A stretch of 64,000 nt of DNA from NCBI RefSeq assembly GCF_001428105.1, contig NZ_LMSJ01000026.1, forward strand, positions 21,808 to 85,807. The letters are read 5' to 3'. Below the pieces are notes generated by a model. The model was not told the origin of the DNA, ran no database searches, and worked only from the letters and a program-made list of their open reading frames with translations. Source of the stretch: Paenibacillus sp. Soil766. GTDB lineage: Bacteria; Bacillota; Bacilli; Paenibacillales; NBRC-103111. The stretch's first letter is position 1. Each line of letters begins with the position of its first letter. Below, in pieces: positions 27,158-36,535 of the stretch. Both the position numbers and the translations under genes were made by a program.

Positions 27158-28987
27158 GTGTCATATAGCCAACGGTTGTCGCTTTTAATTATAGCGGACT
27201 CCTTTATTGTATTAACCTCTATTTTCTTTAGCCGATTCTTATTAAGCGCAGATTTACGAGTTATCACGTTGCCGTTAGTTGTAAGTGCAATCGCATTGTT
27301 AGTCAGTCATCATGTATTTTCACTGAGGTATAAACTTTATAAAAAAGCGTGGGAATACGCGAGTGTAGGCGAGTTAATCATTGTTTTTAAAGCTGTTTCG
27401 TACTCAATTATTGCTGCTGCGTGTGTTCAACAGATTGTTGTTCAAGATATTTACTTTCGGTTACTCGCTGTTACATGGATGTTACATATTTTGTTAATCG
27501 GCGGCTCTCGCTTCTGTTGGAGATTACTACGTGGCACGTTGACGAAGAAGACGGACAACAAGAAGCGGACATTGATTATTGGCGCTGGATCAGCTGGTAC
27601 GATGGTAGCTAGACAGCTAATAAAGAATAGCGATACTGAGTTGCTACCAGTCGCGTTTATTGATGATAACGTGCATATCCACAATCTAGATATTATGGGG
27701 ATTCCAGTTGTTGGTGGTATAAGTCGAATTGAGAAGACAGTTTCTGAACTTGGCATTGACAGCATTATCATTGCGATTCCTTCCTTAGGACGGAAAGAGT
27801 TAAATGCGATTTTTCAAGAATGCGCCAAAACGACGGCCAAAACTCAAACCCTGCCCATGTTAGAGGATCTTGTAACAGGTAAGCTTTCGGTCAACCAATT
27901 CATGGATGTTCATGTTGAGGATCTCTTGGGTAGGGAGCCAATCGAGCTTGATATCGCAAGTATTTCTGAGTTTGTTACCCACAAAGTGGTATTGGTAACC
28001 GGTGCAGGAGGATCCATTGGCTCTGAAATCTGCCGTCAGGTTTCTAAATTCCAACCTAGCAAGCTCATCTTACTAGGGCATGGAGAGAACAGTATCTATT
28101 CCATCGAAATGGAATTGAAGGACATATGTGAATACGACCAAACAGAATTCATTACAGAAATTGCTGATATCCAGGACTCACGCAAAATGATGGCCGTTAT
28201 GAATCGACATCGCCCTGATGTCGTGTATCATGCGGCAGCACATAAGCATGTACCGCTGATGGAACGCAATCCCGAAGAAGCGGTTAAGAACAACGTAATT
28301 GGAACGATGAACGTTGCAATTGCAGCAAACATGTATGAAGTGAATACCTTCGTCATGATTTCCACGGATAAAGCGGTCAATCCAACGAGTGTCATGGGCG
28401 CCACGAAAAGAATGGCCGAGATGATCATCCAGGACATGGATAAAAGCAGCAATACGAAGTTCGTAGCCGTTCGTTTCGGCAATGTCTTGGGAAGCAGAGG
28501 CAGTGTCATTCCAAGGTTCAAGCATCAAATTGAAAAAGGCGGTCCCGTATCGGTCACCCATCCAGATATGATTCGTTACTTCATGACGATCCCAGAAGCA
28601 TCTCGCCTCGTTATGCAAGCTGGTGCATTAGCTAAGGGTGGAGAAATTTTTGTCCTTGATATGGGTGAGCCTGTGAAAATTGTGGATCTGGCCAGGAATC
28701 TAATCAAGCTATCAGGCAACTCTGTGGAAGAGATCGGTATTGAATTTACCGGTATGAGGCCGGGAGAGAAGCTTTATGAAGAGCTTTTGAAAGCTGATGA
28801 GATCGAAGAGCAGCAAGTATACCCGAAGATTTATATCGGTAAAACAGCGGACTTATTTATGGATGAAATCAAAGAGACCATTTCCATGTACAACACATTA
28901 GATAAGGATAGCTTAAGAGAGCGATTGCTTAATATTGGAAACAGCAATGTCCTTCTTCTATCCAAAAAATTATCATCTGTAGGCTGA
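27158..28987 (+). CDS. epsC: EpsC/CapD-type nucleotide-sugar 4,6-dehydratase, 609 aa
   Basis: The N-terminal 125 residues hold four to five membrane segments. A first Rossmann domain has GAGSAG (142-147); the catalytic SDR domain begins VTGAGGSIGSE near residue 280 and includes STDKAVNPTSVMGATKRMAE, the active-site region of UDP-GlcNAc 4,6-dehydratases. With the EpsN and EpsM homologues downstream it would make UDP-diacetylbacillosamine. Translation starts at GTG with AAGGGTGG upstream. It follows directly after the EAR RNA, as epsC does in B. subtilis. Confidence 0.92.
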   Translation: MSYSQRLSLLIIADSFIVLTSIFFSRFLLSADLRVITLPLVVSAIALLVSHHVFSLRYKLYKKAWEYASVGELIIVFKAVSYSIIAAACVQQIVVQDIYFRLLAVTWMLHILLIGGSRFCWRLLRGTLTKKTDNKKRTLIIGAGSAGTMVARQLIKNSDTELLPVAFIDDNVHIHNLDIMGIPVVGGISRIEKTVSELGIDSIIIAIPSLGRKELNAIFQECAKTTAKTQTLPMLEDLVTGKLSVNQFMDVHVEDLLGREPIELDIASISEFVTHKVVLVTGAGGSIGSEICRQVSKFQPSKLILLGHGENSIYSIEMELKDICEYDQTEFITEIADIQDSRKMMAVMNRHRPDVVYHAAAHKHVPLMERNPEEAVKNNVIGTMNVAIAANMYEVNTFVMISTDKAVNPTSVMGATKRMAEMIIQDMDKSSNTKFVAVRFGNVLGSRGSVIPRFKHQIEKGGPVSVTHPDMIRYFMTIPEASRLVMQAGALAKGGEIFVLDMGEPVKIVDLARNLIKLSGNSVEEIGIEFTGMRPGEKLYEELLKADEIEEQQVYPKIYIGKTADLFMDEIKETISMYNTLDKDSLRERLLNIGNSNVLLLSKKLSSVG

Positions 28988-29005
28988 AAAGGAGCAATCC
29001 CCCTT

Positions 29006-29881
29006 ATGAAAGTTAGAAAAGCCATTATTCCAGCTGCGGGTCTGGGGACAAGATTCTTACCTGCAACGAAAGCCATGCCGAAAGAAATGCTGCCCATTGT
29101 TGATAAACCGACCATTCAATATATTGTTGAGGAAGCTGTTGAATCGGGTATTGAAGATATTATTATTGTGACCGGTAAAGGAAAGAGAGCTATTGAGGAT
29201 CACTTTGATAATTCCTTTGAGCTTGAGCAGAATTTATATGAGAAACAAAAATTTGATCTATTAACCGAAGTCCAGAAGTCATCCAGAGTCGATATTCATT
29301 ATATTCGGCAAAAAGAGCCAAGAGGACTGGGGCATGCGATTTGGTGTGCGAGAAAGTTTATAGGGAATGAACCGTTCGCTGTTCTGTTAGGGGATGACAT
29401 TGTTCGGGCAGATAAACCTTGCCTCAAGCAAATGATGGACCAGTATGAGTATCGTCATTCCTCCATTATTGGGGTAAAACATGTATCAGATGATGAAGTG
29501 TCCAGATACGGGATTGTTGATGGTAAACAAATTGAGGAGCGCTTATTTAGCATCAATCATTTAGTCGAGAAGCCCAAGAGAGAGGAAGCGCCATCCAATC
29601 TTGCCATCATGGGTCGTTATATTCTGACACCTAGGATATTTGACATTCTCAATGATCAGAAGCCAGGCGCTGGCGGGGAAATTCAGCTAACGGATGCCAT
29701 TGAGGAGTTAAATATTCTTGAATCGGTGTATGCTTACGAATTTGTGGGCAAACGGTTCGATGTGGGTGAGAAGCTGGGTTTTATACAAACGACGATCGAT
29801 TACGCTTTACAGCGTGAGGATTTAAGAATTGAACTGCTCAACTATCTTTCTTCCATCATGGAGAAGGAATTAATTAAGTAG
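29006..29881 (+). CDS. galU: UTP-glucose-1-phosphate uridylyltransferase, 291 aa
   Basis: GalU/GtaB family: GLGTRFLPATKAMPKEMLPI near the N-terminus binds UTP, followed by VDKPTIQYIVEEA, and later LVEKPKREEAPSNLA and GEIQLTDAIEEL. It makes UDP-glucose for the galE product and for glucosyl transfer. The usual FAVLLGDDI segment is present. AAAGGAG precedes the ATG. A second galU lies in EPS locus 3 at 48753; both are complete. Confidence 0.93.
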   Translation: MKVRKAIIPAAGLGTRFLPATKAMPKEMLPIVDKPTIQYIVEEAVESGIEDIIIVTGKGKRAIEDHFDNSFELEQNLYEKQKFDLLTEVQKSSRVDIHYIRQKEPRGLGHAIWCARKFIGNEPFAVLLGDDIVRADKPCLKQMMDQYEYRHSSIIGVKHVSDDEVSRYGIVDGKQIEERLFSINHLVEKPKREEAPSNLAIMGRYILTPRIFDILNDQKPGAGGEIQLTDAIEELNILESVYAYEFVGKRFDVGEKLGFIQTTIDYALQREDLRIELLNYLSSIMEKELIK

Positions 29882-29890
29882 GGGATACTT

Positions 29891-31054
29891 ATGTCTAAGA
29901 AAATACTATTATGTGCCACGGTTGATTATCACTTTCGAGCATTTCACTTGCCCTATATGAAGTGGTTTAAAGAGCAGGGTTGGGAGGTCCATATTGCCGC
30001 TAACGGTGATATGGACCTTCCTTATGTCGACGCGAAGTTTAACATTCCGATCCAAAGATCACCTTTTAAACGAATGAACAAGAAAGCATATGCAGAATTA
30101 AAGTCAATCATTGATGAAAATGGCTATGATATTATTCACTGCCATACGCCAATGGGAGGAGTGCTGGCTCGTATAGCGGCGCGGGAAGCTCGTAGGTATG
30201 GGACCAAGGTTATCTACACGGCTCATGGGTTTCACTTTTGCAAAGGCGCACCATTTATTAATTGGATGCTCTATTACCCGCTTGAGAAAATACTTTCTTA
30301 CTGGACAGATTGTTTAATAACAATTAATGAAGAAGATTACAAATTGGCGATTGACCACCGGTTTAGAGCGAGGCGTATTGAGCATGTACATGGCGTAGGC
30401 GTAGATACGGAACGGTTTCGACCAATGAATGAAACGAAGAAACATGAGTTGAAAATGAAGGCAGGTTATTCATCAGGGGATATTCTTCTGTTTTATGCCG
30501 CAGAGTTTAACCAAAACAAGAATCAGCAATTGTTAATTCACGCACTATCGTTACTTAATAATGATGTCAATAACGTGAATAACGTGAAACTGCTGCTGGC
30601 CGGAGAAGGACCGTTGAAAGAACAGTGTATAGAACTTGCCAGGGGATTGGGTGTAGCAGATCAAGTTGACTTTCTGGGTTATCGCAAAGATATTGAACGA
30701 CTTTTACCGATGTGTGATGTTGCAGTTGCTTCTAGTTTGCGCGAAGGACTTCCATTGAATTTGATGGAAGCTATGGCCTGCGCCCTTCCAATTATCGCTA
30801 GCAGCAACAGAGGTCATAGAGAGTTAGTACATAATGATGATAACGGTTGGATTGTAGATCCCAATGACTCAGAGGCAATGGCAGCGAAAGTTAAGCTGCT
30901 CGCTCACCATAAGGATTTGCGACTAAAACTAGGCAAGTCGGGCAGAGAGATGGTTGAAAGCAGATACGCTATTCATTCGGTATTAGATGAGAAGCGAATG
31001 ATATATTCACTATTTATGGATAAAAAGGTGGAGGGAATGTGGGAGATCCAATAA
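29891..31054 (+). CDS. GT4 glycosyltransferase, EpsD-like, 387 aa
   Basis: Starts KKILLCATVDYHFRAFHLPY and has IIHCHTPMGGVLARIAAR and YTAHGFHFCKGAP, as in EpsD/CapM-type enzymes, then GVGVDTERFRP and SSLREGLPLNLMEAMACALP in the GT-B nucleotide-sugar site. Position right after galU in an eps-like order supports an EpsD role, adding an early sugar to the lipid-linked unit. The stop overlaps the next gene by 16 bases. Confidence 0.9.
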   Translation: MSKKILLCATVDYHFRAFHLPYMKWFKEQGWEVHIAANGDMDLPYVDAKFNIPIQRSPFKRMNKKAYAELKSIIDENGYDIIHCHTPMGGVLARIAAREARRYGTKVIYTAHGFHFCKGAPFINWMLYYPLEKILSYWTDCLITINEEDYKLAIDHRFRARRIEHVHGVGVDTERFRPMNETKKHELKMKAGYSSGDILLFYAAEFNQNKNQQLLIHALSLLNNDVNNVNNVKLLLAGEGPLKEQCIELARGLGVADQVDFLGYRKDIERLLPMCDVAVASSLREGLPLNLMEAMACALPIIASSNRGHRELVHNDDNGWIVDPNDSEAMAAKVKLLAHHKDLRLKLGKSGREMVESRYAIHSVLDEKRMIYSLFMDKKVEGMWEIQ

Positions 31055-32148
31055 GAATTCTACACGTAGTCGTTAATATGAATCGCGGTGGAGCGGAGAC
31101 ACTCCTTATGAACTTATATCGAAATATCGATCGTTCAAAGGTTCAGTTTGATTTTCTAACCTGTAAAGCGGGAGTATTCGATGCTGAGATCATGGAGATG
31201 GGTGGTAAGATTCATCGAATACCTTATGTAACGGATATCGGTCATACGAGATATATCCAGGCTTTGGATCAATTCTTTATGACACATCCCCAATACACAA
31301 TTGTACATGCCCATATGGATAAAATGAGTGGATTTGTATTGCGATCCGCAAAGAAAACGGGAGCATCCATACGAATTGCGCATAGTCATGGGACTAGAAG
31401 CGAGGGAGGGATCGTTTCAAAAATGTATAAGTGGGTTGCGGGGAATTATATAGCTACAAACGCTACCCACTTTTTAGCTTGTACAAATAAAGCAGCCAAA
31501 TGGTTATTTACAGGAAATGAAAGTAAGGCAATAATCCTGAAAAATGGTATCGAGACTGAAAAATTTTTATTTTCACCTGAGGTAAGAGAAGAAGTAAGAC
31601 AAGAATTGAATATCCCCCCAAATAGTATTGCGGTGGGGCATGTTGGTAGATTTAATTCTCCGAAGAATCATTCGTTTCTTATAGAAATTTTTGGGGAATT
31701 GAATAAATATCAATCAAATACTGTACTTGTATTAGTAGGGGATGGTGTCTTACGTTCAGAGATCGAAAAGAAAGTTAACGCTTTACATCTACAAGATAAG
31801 GTAATGTTTCTTGGTGTACGAAGTGACATTACGCGACTACTCCAAGCTTTTGATATGTTCGTTTTTCCCTCGATACATGAAGGGTTACCTGTAACGCTTG
31901 TAGAGGCGCAGGGGGCCGGACTTCCTTGTCTGATATCCGATGTGATTACCCGCGAAGTGGATATGGGAATTCATTTGGTAGAGTCGTTATCGTTAAATGA
32001 CAGGCAGGGCTGGATAGATCAAATGAAACGTGTAATCAGTAGCAAATTGCCCAGGCAGATACCCGAGTTATCCTTATCGAACAAGGGTTACGATATTAAA
32101 AACACAGCAGCGTGGACAGAAGGTTTTTATCTTGGTATATCGAGGTGA
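31039..32148 (+). CDS. GT4 glycosyltransferase, EpsF-like, 369 aa
   Basis: The N-terminus ILHVVVNMNRGGAETLLMNL is characteristic of EpsF-type enzymes. It also has HSHGTRSEGG, VGRFNSPKNHSFLIEIF and PSIHEGLPVTLVEAQGAGLP. Translation begins at GTG 31039 inside the previous gene, with GGAGGG upstream. It works on the same repeat unit as the enzymes beside it; the sugar is unknown. Confidence 0.9.
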   Translation: MGDPIRILHVVVNMNRGGAETLLMNLYRNIDRSKVQFDFLTCKAGVFDAEIMEMGGKIHRIPYVTDIGHTRYIQALDQFFMTHPQYTIVHAHMDKMSGFVLRSAKKTGASIRIAHSHGTRSEGGIVSKMYKWVAGNYIATNATHFLACTNKAAKWLFTGNESKAIILKNGIETEKFLFSPEVREEVRQELNIPPNSIAVGHVGRFNSPKNHSFLIEIFGELNKYQSNTVLVLVGDGVLRSEIEKKVNALHLQDKVMFLGVRSDITRLLQAFDMFVFPSIHEGLPVTLVEAQGAGLPCLISDVITREVDMGIHLVESLSLNDRQGWIDQMKRVISSKLPRQIPELSLSNKGYDIKNTAAWTEGFYLGISR

Positions 32149-32152
32149 TGGT

Positions 32153-33037
32153 ATGAAGAAGCTTACTGTTTTTACACCGACTTACAATAGAGCTTATTGT
32201 CTGCACGTTTGTTATGAGAGTCTGAAAAGGCAGACATCCCGAAATTTCATTTGGTTAATCATAGATGACGGCTCTACAGATCATACGGGAGAACTGGTTG
32301 CGGGTTGGATCGCAGAGAATGAGATTCATATCCGTTATCATCGGCAGGATAATTTAGGGATGCACGGAGCACATAATACGGCCTACAGGCTAATCGATAC
32401 GGAGTTAAATGTATGTATTGACTCTGATGATTACATGCCAGACAGTGCCGTGGAACAGATAAATGCCTTTTGGGATTTACACGGAAGTGAGCAAGTGAGT
32501 GGCATTATTGGTCTTGATGCCTTTACGGATGGACGAATCATTGGCTCAAAGCTGCCAGAGGGTGTCAAGCGTTCGACACTTTTCGAGTTGTACAGTAAAC
32601 ATCATGTGACTGGTGATAAGAAGCTGGTTTATCGAACAGAATTAACCAGGCAATATCCTTATCCCATTTTCGAAAATGAAAAATATGTCGGTTTAGCCTA
32701 TAAGTACTACAAGCTGGATCAACAGTATGAAATGCTGCTCATGAATGAAGTGCTATGCTGTGTAGAATATTTACCAGATGGCTCCTCGATGAACATGCTG
32801 AAACAATACCGCAAGAACCCGAACGGATTTGCCTTTTACCGGAAAGAACTCATGAAACTGCCCTTCGCTAGCCTGCTTTTTAAATTCAAACAATCGATCC
32901 ATTATGTATCCAGCAGTATGACTTCCGGTAATCGCAGGTTTATGAGGGAAACTCCTGCCAAAATCCTGACTTTTCTCGCCATTCCACTTGGGGTCATGCT
33001 CTATTGGTATGTGATTAGAAAAACAAGAATTTCTTAG
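32153..33037 (+). CDS. GT2-family glycosyltransferase, 294 aa
   Basis: GT-A fold: LTVFTPTYNRAYCLHVCYES, IIDDGSTDHT and the metal-binding ELNVCIDSDDYM. The C-terminus has a hydrophobic segment (FLAIPLGVMLYWYVI) that may anchor it to the membrane. AGGTGATGGT fits ATG 32153; an in-frame start at 32132 overlaps the previous gene. It sits between EpsF-like and EpsG-like genes. Confidence 0.88.
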   Translation: MKKLTVFTPTYNRAYCLHVCYESLKRQTSRNFIWLIIDDGSTDHTGELVAGWIAENEIHIRYHRQDNLGMHGAHNTAYRLIDTELNVCIDSDDYMPDSAVEQINAFWDLHGSEQVSGIIGLDAFTDGRIIGSKLPEGVKRSTLFELYSKHHVTGDKKLVYRTELTRQYPYPIFENEKYVGLAYKYYKLDQQYEMLLMNEVLCCVEYLPDGSSMNMLKQYRKNPNGFAFYRKELMKLPFASLLFKFKQSIHYVSSSMTSGNRRFMRETPAKILTFLAIPLGVMLYWYVIRKTRIS

Positions 33038-33058
33038 TTACTCGAAAGGAAATCAACT

Positions 33059-34132
33059 ATGGCTATACTGTGGGTTAATCTGGTTGTTGTCTATATCGCA
33101 TCGTATTTTTCAAGGATTTTGGCCAAACCACTGACAATCGGCCCTGGCTCTCTATCGGTAAAGCCCAATAAATGGATGACTGCAATTGTAATGGGAGTAT
33201 TTGTATTGATAGCCGGGCTTCGTAAAAATATAGGTGACACTTCTTCTTATATGTATTCTTATCGGATAAGTGAATTTAAATGGGATGATATTAAGGATAA
33301 GCAGGAGATTGGTTTCGGTATTTTGCAAATGATATTAAAATCATTCACTGAGGATCCTCAGTTGTTAATATTTTTAACAGCGTTAGTGACCAATGTACTT
33401 ATCGTTTATGTGTTATACAAGTATTCGAGGTTGTTTGAAATAAGTATCTATATCTACATAACCTCGGGACTATATATTGTTTCAATGAACGGGGTTAGAC
33501 AATTTCTGGCTTCTGCAATTGTTTTCGCTGCTACCAAATATTTATTTGAAGGTAAATGGCTGAGGTATTTTCTCGTGGTTGCCTTTGCCTCTACTTTTCA
33601 TCAGAGCGCCCTTATCCTCATTCCTATTTATTTTATTGTGAGAAGGAAGGCATGGACGTCATCCACGTTCGTTCTCCTATCCATGGCAGTGATGTTAATT
33701 CTGGGATATAGCGTACTTTCAGATGCTATTTTCGCAGTTATCGCGGATACGCATTACAGTGAGTATAAGGAATTTCAAGAAGGCGGAGCTAACATCATAC
33801 GGGTAGCTATCGGGGCTGTTCCTTTGGTATTTGCTTACTTGGGGAGAAATAAGCTTACGGAGATATTCCCTTATAGTGATTATGTAGTAAACATGTCGTT
33901 ATTAAATTTTATTGTCATGGCTGTAGCCACACAGAATTGGATTTTCGCCAGATTTACGATCTATTTTGGTTTATATAATGTCATTCTCATGTCATGGATC
34001 ATTAGTTTATTCGCAAAAAGACAACAGAAATTCATTTACTATGCAATTCTGGGCTTTTATTTGATTTATTTTTACTACGAGAACGTGGTTACCTTAAACA
34101 TTATTTATAAAAGTGATTACTTAAATTTCTGA
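33059..34132 (+). CDS. epsG: EpsG-family polysaccharide polymerase (Wzy), 357 aa
   Basis: Ten or so hydrophobic segments with the EpsG signature AGLRKNIGDTSSYMYSYR and SMNGVRQFLASAIVFAATKY followed by STFHQSALILIP. This family joins repeat units outside the membrane. AAAGGA precedes the ATG. EPS locus 2 thus has a polymerase but no flippase of its own in view. Confidence 0.9.
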   Translation: MAILWVNLVVVYIASYFSRILAKPLTIGPGSLSVKPNKWMTAIVMGVFVLIAGLRKNIGDTSSYMYSYRISEFKWDDIKDKQEIGFGILQMILKSFTEDPQLLIFLTALVTNVLIVYVLYKYSRLFEISIYIYITSGLYIVSMNGVRQFLASAIVFAATKYLFEGKWLRYFLVVAFASTFHQSALILIPIYFIVRRKAWTSSTFVLLSMAVMLILGYSVLSDAIFAVIADTHYSEYKEFQEGGANIIRVAIGAVPLVFAYLGRNKLTEIFPYSDYVVNMSLLNFIVMAVATQNWIFARFTIYFGLYNVILMSWIISLFAKRQQKFIYYAILGFYLIYFYYENVVTLNIIYKSDYLNF

Positions 34133-34154
34133 AAAATGACAGGGGGATAACACA

Positions 34155-35213
34155 ATGGCAGTTCTCGTGACTGGCGGAGCAGGCTACATAGGAAGTCACA
34201 CATGTGTGGAGTTATTGAATGCGGGGTATGACATCGTCGTCGTTGATAATCTAAGCAATAGTAGTGCAGAATCTTTGTTGCGAGTAACGGAGCTTACGGG
34301 AAAAGAATTCGAGTTCTATCCGATCAGTTTGAATAATCGGCCGGATATGGAGGACATTTTTCGAAACCATAAGATTGAAGCCGTAATTCATTTGGCAGGG
34401 CTTAAGGCGGTTGGCGAATCTGTTTCTGTACCTTTACGCTACTATCATAATAATATCTCCGGTTCCATTGTTTTATTCGAAATTATGCATGCATATGCAG
34501 TAAACAAGATTGTTTTTAGTTCATCTGCTACGGTTTATGGAAGTTCGGAACAGGTACCGATCACGGAAGATGCGCCGCTGGGAGCAACCAATGCGTATGG
34601 TCGAACAAAGTTCATGATTGAAGAAATAATGAGAGATCTTCATGTATCTGATCCAACATGGAGTATTGCGCTATTGCGATATTTTAATCCAATAGGGGCC
34701 CATGAGAGTGGTAGATTAGGTGAGGATCCGAATGGGATTCCTAACAATCTAATGCCTTACATAACGAAAGTAGCCATAGGTGAATTACAAGAGCTGCAAA
34801 TTTATGGTTGTGATTACGAAACCGTTGACGGCACAGGTGTAAGAGACTATATCCACGTGGTGGATCTTGCCCAAGGTCACTTGAAGGCACTCGAGAAGAT
34901 TATGACAACCTCAGGAGTAGAGGCGTACAATCTTGGAACGGGCCAAGGATATAGTGTACTCGAAATGGTGACTACATTTGAACGTGTAACTGGCAGACGG
35001 ATCCCTTATCGAATAACAACTCGAAGGCCAGGAGATATCGGAATGTGTTACTCGGATCCGACGAAGGCCGAAAGAGAATTGGGCTGGGTGGCTCAGAAAG
35101 GCATTGATGAGATGTGTATCGATGCTTGGCGTTGGCAGTCCAGTAATCCAGATGGATATCAAGATGAGGATACCTTTGATGAAGTTCACAATCCAAAACT
35201 TATTGTGATGTAG
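34155..35213 (+). CDS. galE: UDP-glucose 4-epimerase, 352 aa
   Basis: Extended SDR: LVTGGAGYIGSHTCVELL binds NAD, VVVDNLSNS follows, the active-site triad is in SSSATVYG and NAYGRTK (Tyr-x3-Lys), and RYFNPIGAH and GVRDYIHVVDLA are GalE hallmarks. It converts UDP-glucose from galU to UDP-galactose for the polymer. AGGGGG precedes the ATG. Confidence 0.94.
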   Translation: MAVLVTGGAGYIGSHTCVELLNAGYDIVVVDNLSNSSAESLLRVTELTGKEFEFYPISLNNRPDMEDIFRNHKIEAVIHLAGLKAVGESVSVPLRYYHNNISGSIVLFEIMHAYAVNKIVFSSSATVYGSSEQVPITEDAPLGATNAYGRTKFMIEEIMRDLHVSDPTWSIALLRYFNPIGAHESGRLGEDPNGIPNNLMPYITKVAIGELQELQIYGCDYETVDGTGVRDYIHVVDLAQGHLKALEKIMTTSGVEAYNLGTGQGYSVLEMVTTFERVTGRRIPYRITTRRPGDIGMCYSDPTKAERELGWVAQKGIDEMCIDAWRWQSSNPDGYQDEDTFDEVHNPKLIVM

Positions 35214-35226
35214 GAGTAGATCATTT

Positions 35227-35823
35227 ATGAAAAGAGTATTTGATGTCAGTGTTGCAATAACTTTACTACTGCTATTTCTACCGATTATCGGTATCGTGGC
35301 CCTTCTGATTAGGCTGAAGCTCGGATCTCCGGTCATCTTTAAGCAGCTAAGGCCAGGCATGCATGAAAAACCTATCAACATCATAAAGTTGCGTTCCATG
35401 ACGGATGCTAGAGACAGCGAAGGCAATCTATTGCCGGATTCAGTGAGGTTGACTCCCTTTGGAAGTTTCCTTAGAAAATTCAGCCTGGATGAATTGTTAC
35501 AATTGGTCAATGTGATCAAGGGTGATTTAAGCCTTGTGGGGCCAAGGCCGCTTTTAATGGATTACTTGTCCCTCTATTCCGAAGAACAGGCGAAGCGTCA
35601 CCTTGTCAGACCCGGGATTACGGGGTGGGCACAGGTTCATGGCAGAAATTCGATTTCCTGGGAAGAGAAGTTCAAGCTCGATATTTGGTATGTAGAGAAT
35701 AGAAGCTTTATGTTGGATCTCAAAATATTGGTGTTAACAGTTGGCAAAGTCTTGAAGTCGGAAGGCGTTAGTCATGGGAATCATGTGACGATGGAGAAGT
35801 TCTCAGGATCTAATATCTCATGA
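35227..35823 (+). CDS. epsL: initiating sugar-phosphate transferase, EpsL-like, 198 aa
   Basis: Bacterial sugar transferase (monotopic PglC-type). An N-terminal membrane hairpin (residues about 5-33) is followed by PVIFKQLRPGMHEKPINIIKLRSM, FSLDELLQLVNVIKGDLSLVGPRPLL and RPGITGWAQVHGRN. It loads the first sugar phosphate on undecaprenyl phosphate. With EpsM and EpsN next to it, that sugar is probably diacetylbacillosamine. AGGAG precedes the ATG. Confidence 0.91.
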   Translation: MKRVFDVSVAITLLLLFLPIIGIVALLIRLKLGSPVIFKQLRPGMHEKPINIIKLRSMTDARDSEGNLLPDSVRLTPFGSFLRKFSLDELLQLVNVIKGDLSLVGPRPLLMDYLSLYSEEQAKRHLVRPGITGWAQVHGRNSISWEEKFKLDIWYVENRSFMLDLKILVLTVGKVLKSEGVSHGNHVTMEKFSGSNIS

Positions 35824-35836
35824 AAAGATGTGATGC

Positions 35837-36478
35837 ATGATGAACCTTGTTGTCATTGGCGAAGGTGGCCATAGTAAAGTTATAAGGGATATTTTACATT
35901 CAATGAAGCATTGTAGAATAATAGCCATTTTAGATGACAAGTACGATGAGTTGATTCTGAACAATGACGTTTATATGGGGCCGATCACTTCAGTACAAAA
36001 TTTATTAGACCAAATGGATGATGTTAAATTTATTGTGGCTATAGGGAACAACGAAATTAGAAAGTCAATTGTATCTAAATTGGGCATAACCAAAGAGAGT
36101 TATATTACACTCAAACATGAAACCGCAATTATTAGCCCTAGTGCTACTATAGGTCAAGGCACTGTTATCATGGCCAACACGATCATTAATGCAGATGCCT
36201 ATGTTGGAAATCACGCCATAATTAATACGGGAGCCATTATTGAGCACGATAGTAAACTAGGGGATTTTGTCCACGTTGCACCAAAAGCAACTCTAACTGG
36301 CTCTGTAGTTGTTAAAGAAGGAGCAATGATAGGTGCGGGAGCTACGGTAATTCCAGGGAAGAACATTGACGAATGGGCAATTATAGGAGCGGGTGCCACG
36401 GTGATCAGTGATATTCCATCAAATAGTACGGCAGTAGGAACTCCTGCAAGGATTATTACTCAACGGTTGTTTGCTTAA
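35837..36478 (+). CDS. epsM: sugar O/N-acetyltransferase, EpsM/PglD-like, 213 aa
   Basis: The N-terminal Rossmann-like part (LVVIGEGGHSKVIRDI, residues 3-18) binds the UDP-sugar; the C-terminal part has hexapeptide repeats and GNHAIINTGAIIEHDSKLGDFVHVA with the catalytic His, ending NSTAVGTPARII. It would acetylate UDP-4-amino-4,6-dideoxy-GlcNAc made by EpsN. Two adjacent ATGs (35837, 35840) are possible; the ribosome site is weak. Confidence 0.9.
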   Translation: MMNLVVIGEGGHSKVIRDILHSMKHCRIIAILDDKYDELILNNDVYMGPITSVQNLLDQMDDVKFIVAIGNNEIRKSIVSKLGITKESYITLKHETAIISPSATIGQGTVIMANTIINADAYVGNHAIINTGAIIEHDSKLGDFVHVAPKATLTGSVVVKEGAMIGAGATVIPGKNIDEWAIIGAGATVISDIPSNSTAVGTPARIITQRLFA

Positions 36479-36479
36479 T

Positions 36480-36502
36480 AGCGTCAAGAGCGCTTTTTTG
36501 TT
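36480..36502 (+). terminator. weak hairpin with T-run between epsM and epsN
   Basis: AGCG and CGCT flank seven bases and are followed by TTTTTT. The stem is only four pairs, so this is at most a weak intra-operon terminator. It is a plausible target for EAR-mediated antitermination. Confidence 0.35.
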
Positions 36503-36535
36503 TTCACTAACTTTGAAAAGGGTGTGCCTTTACTA

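Noticed and set aside
34911..35519. 202-residue minus-strand frame across galE and epsL
   Set aside because: Antisense to two clear genes, with no ribosome site or known motif.
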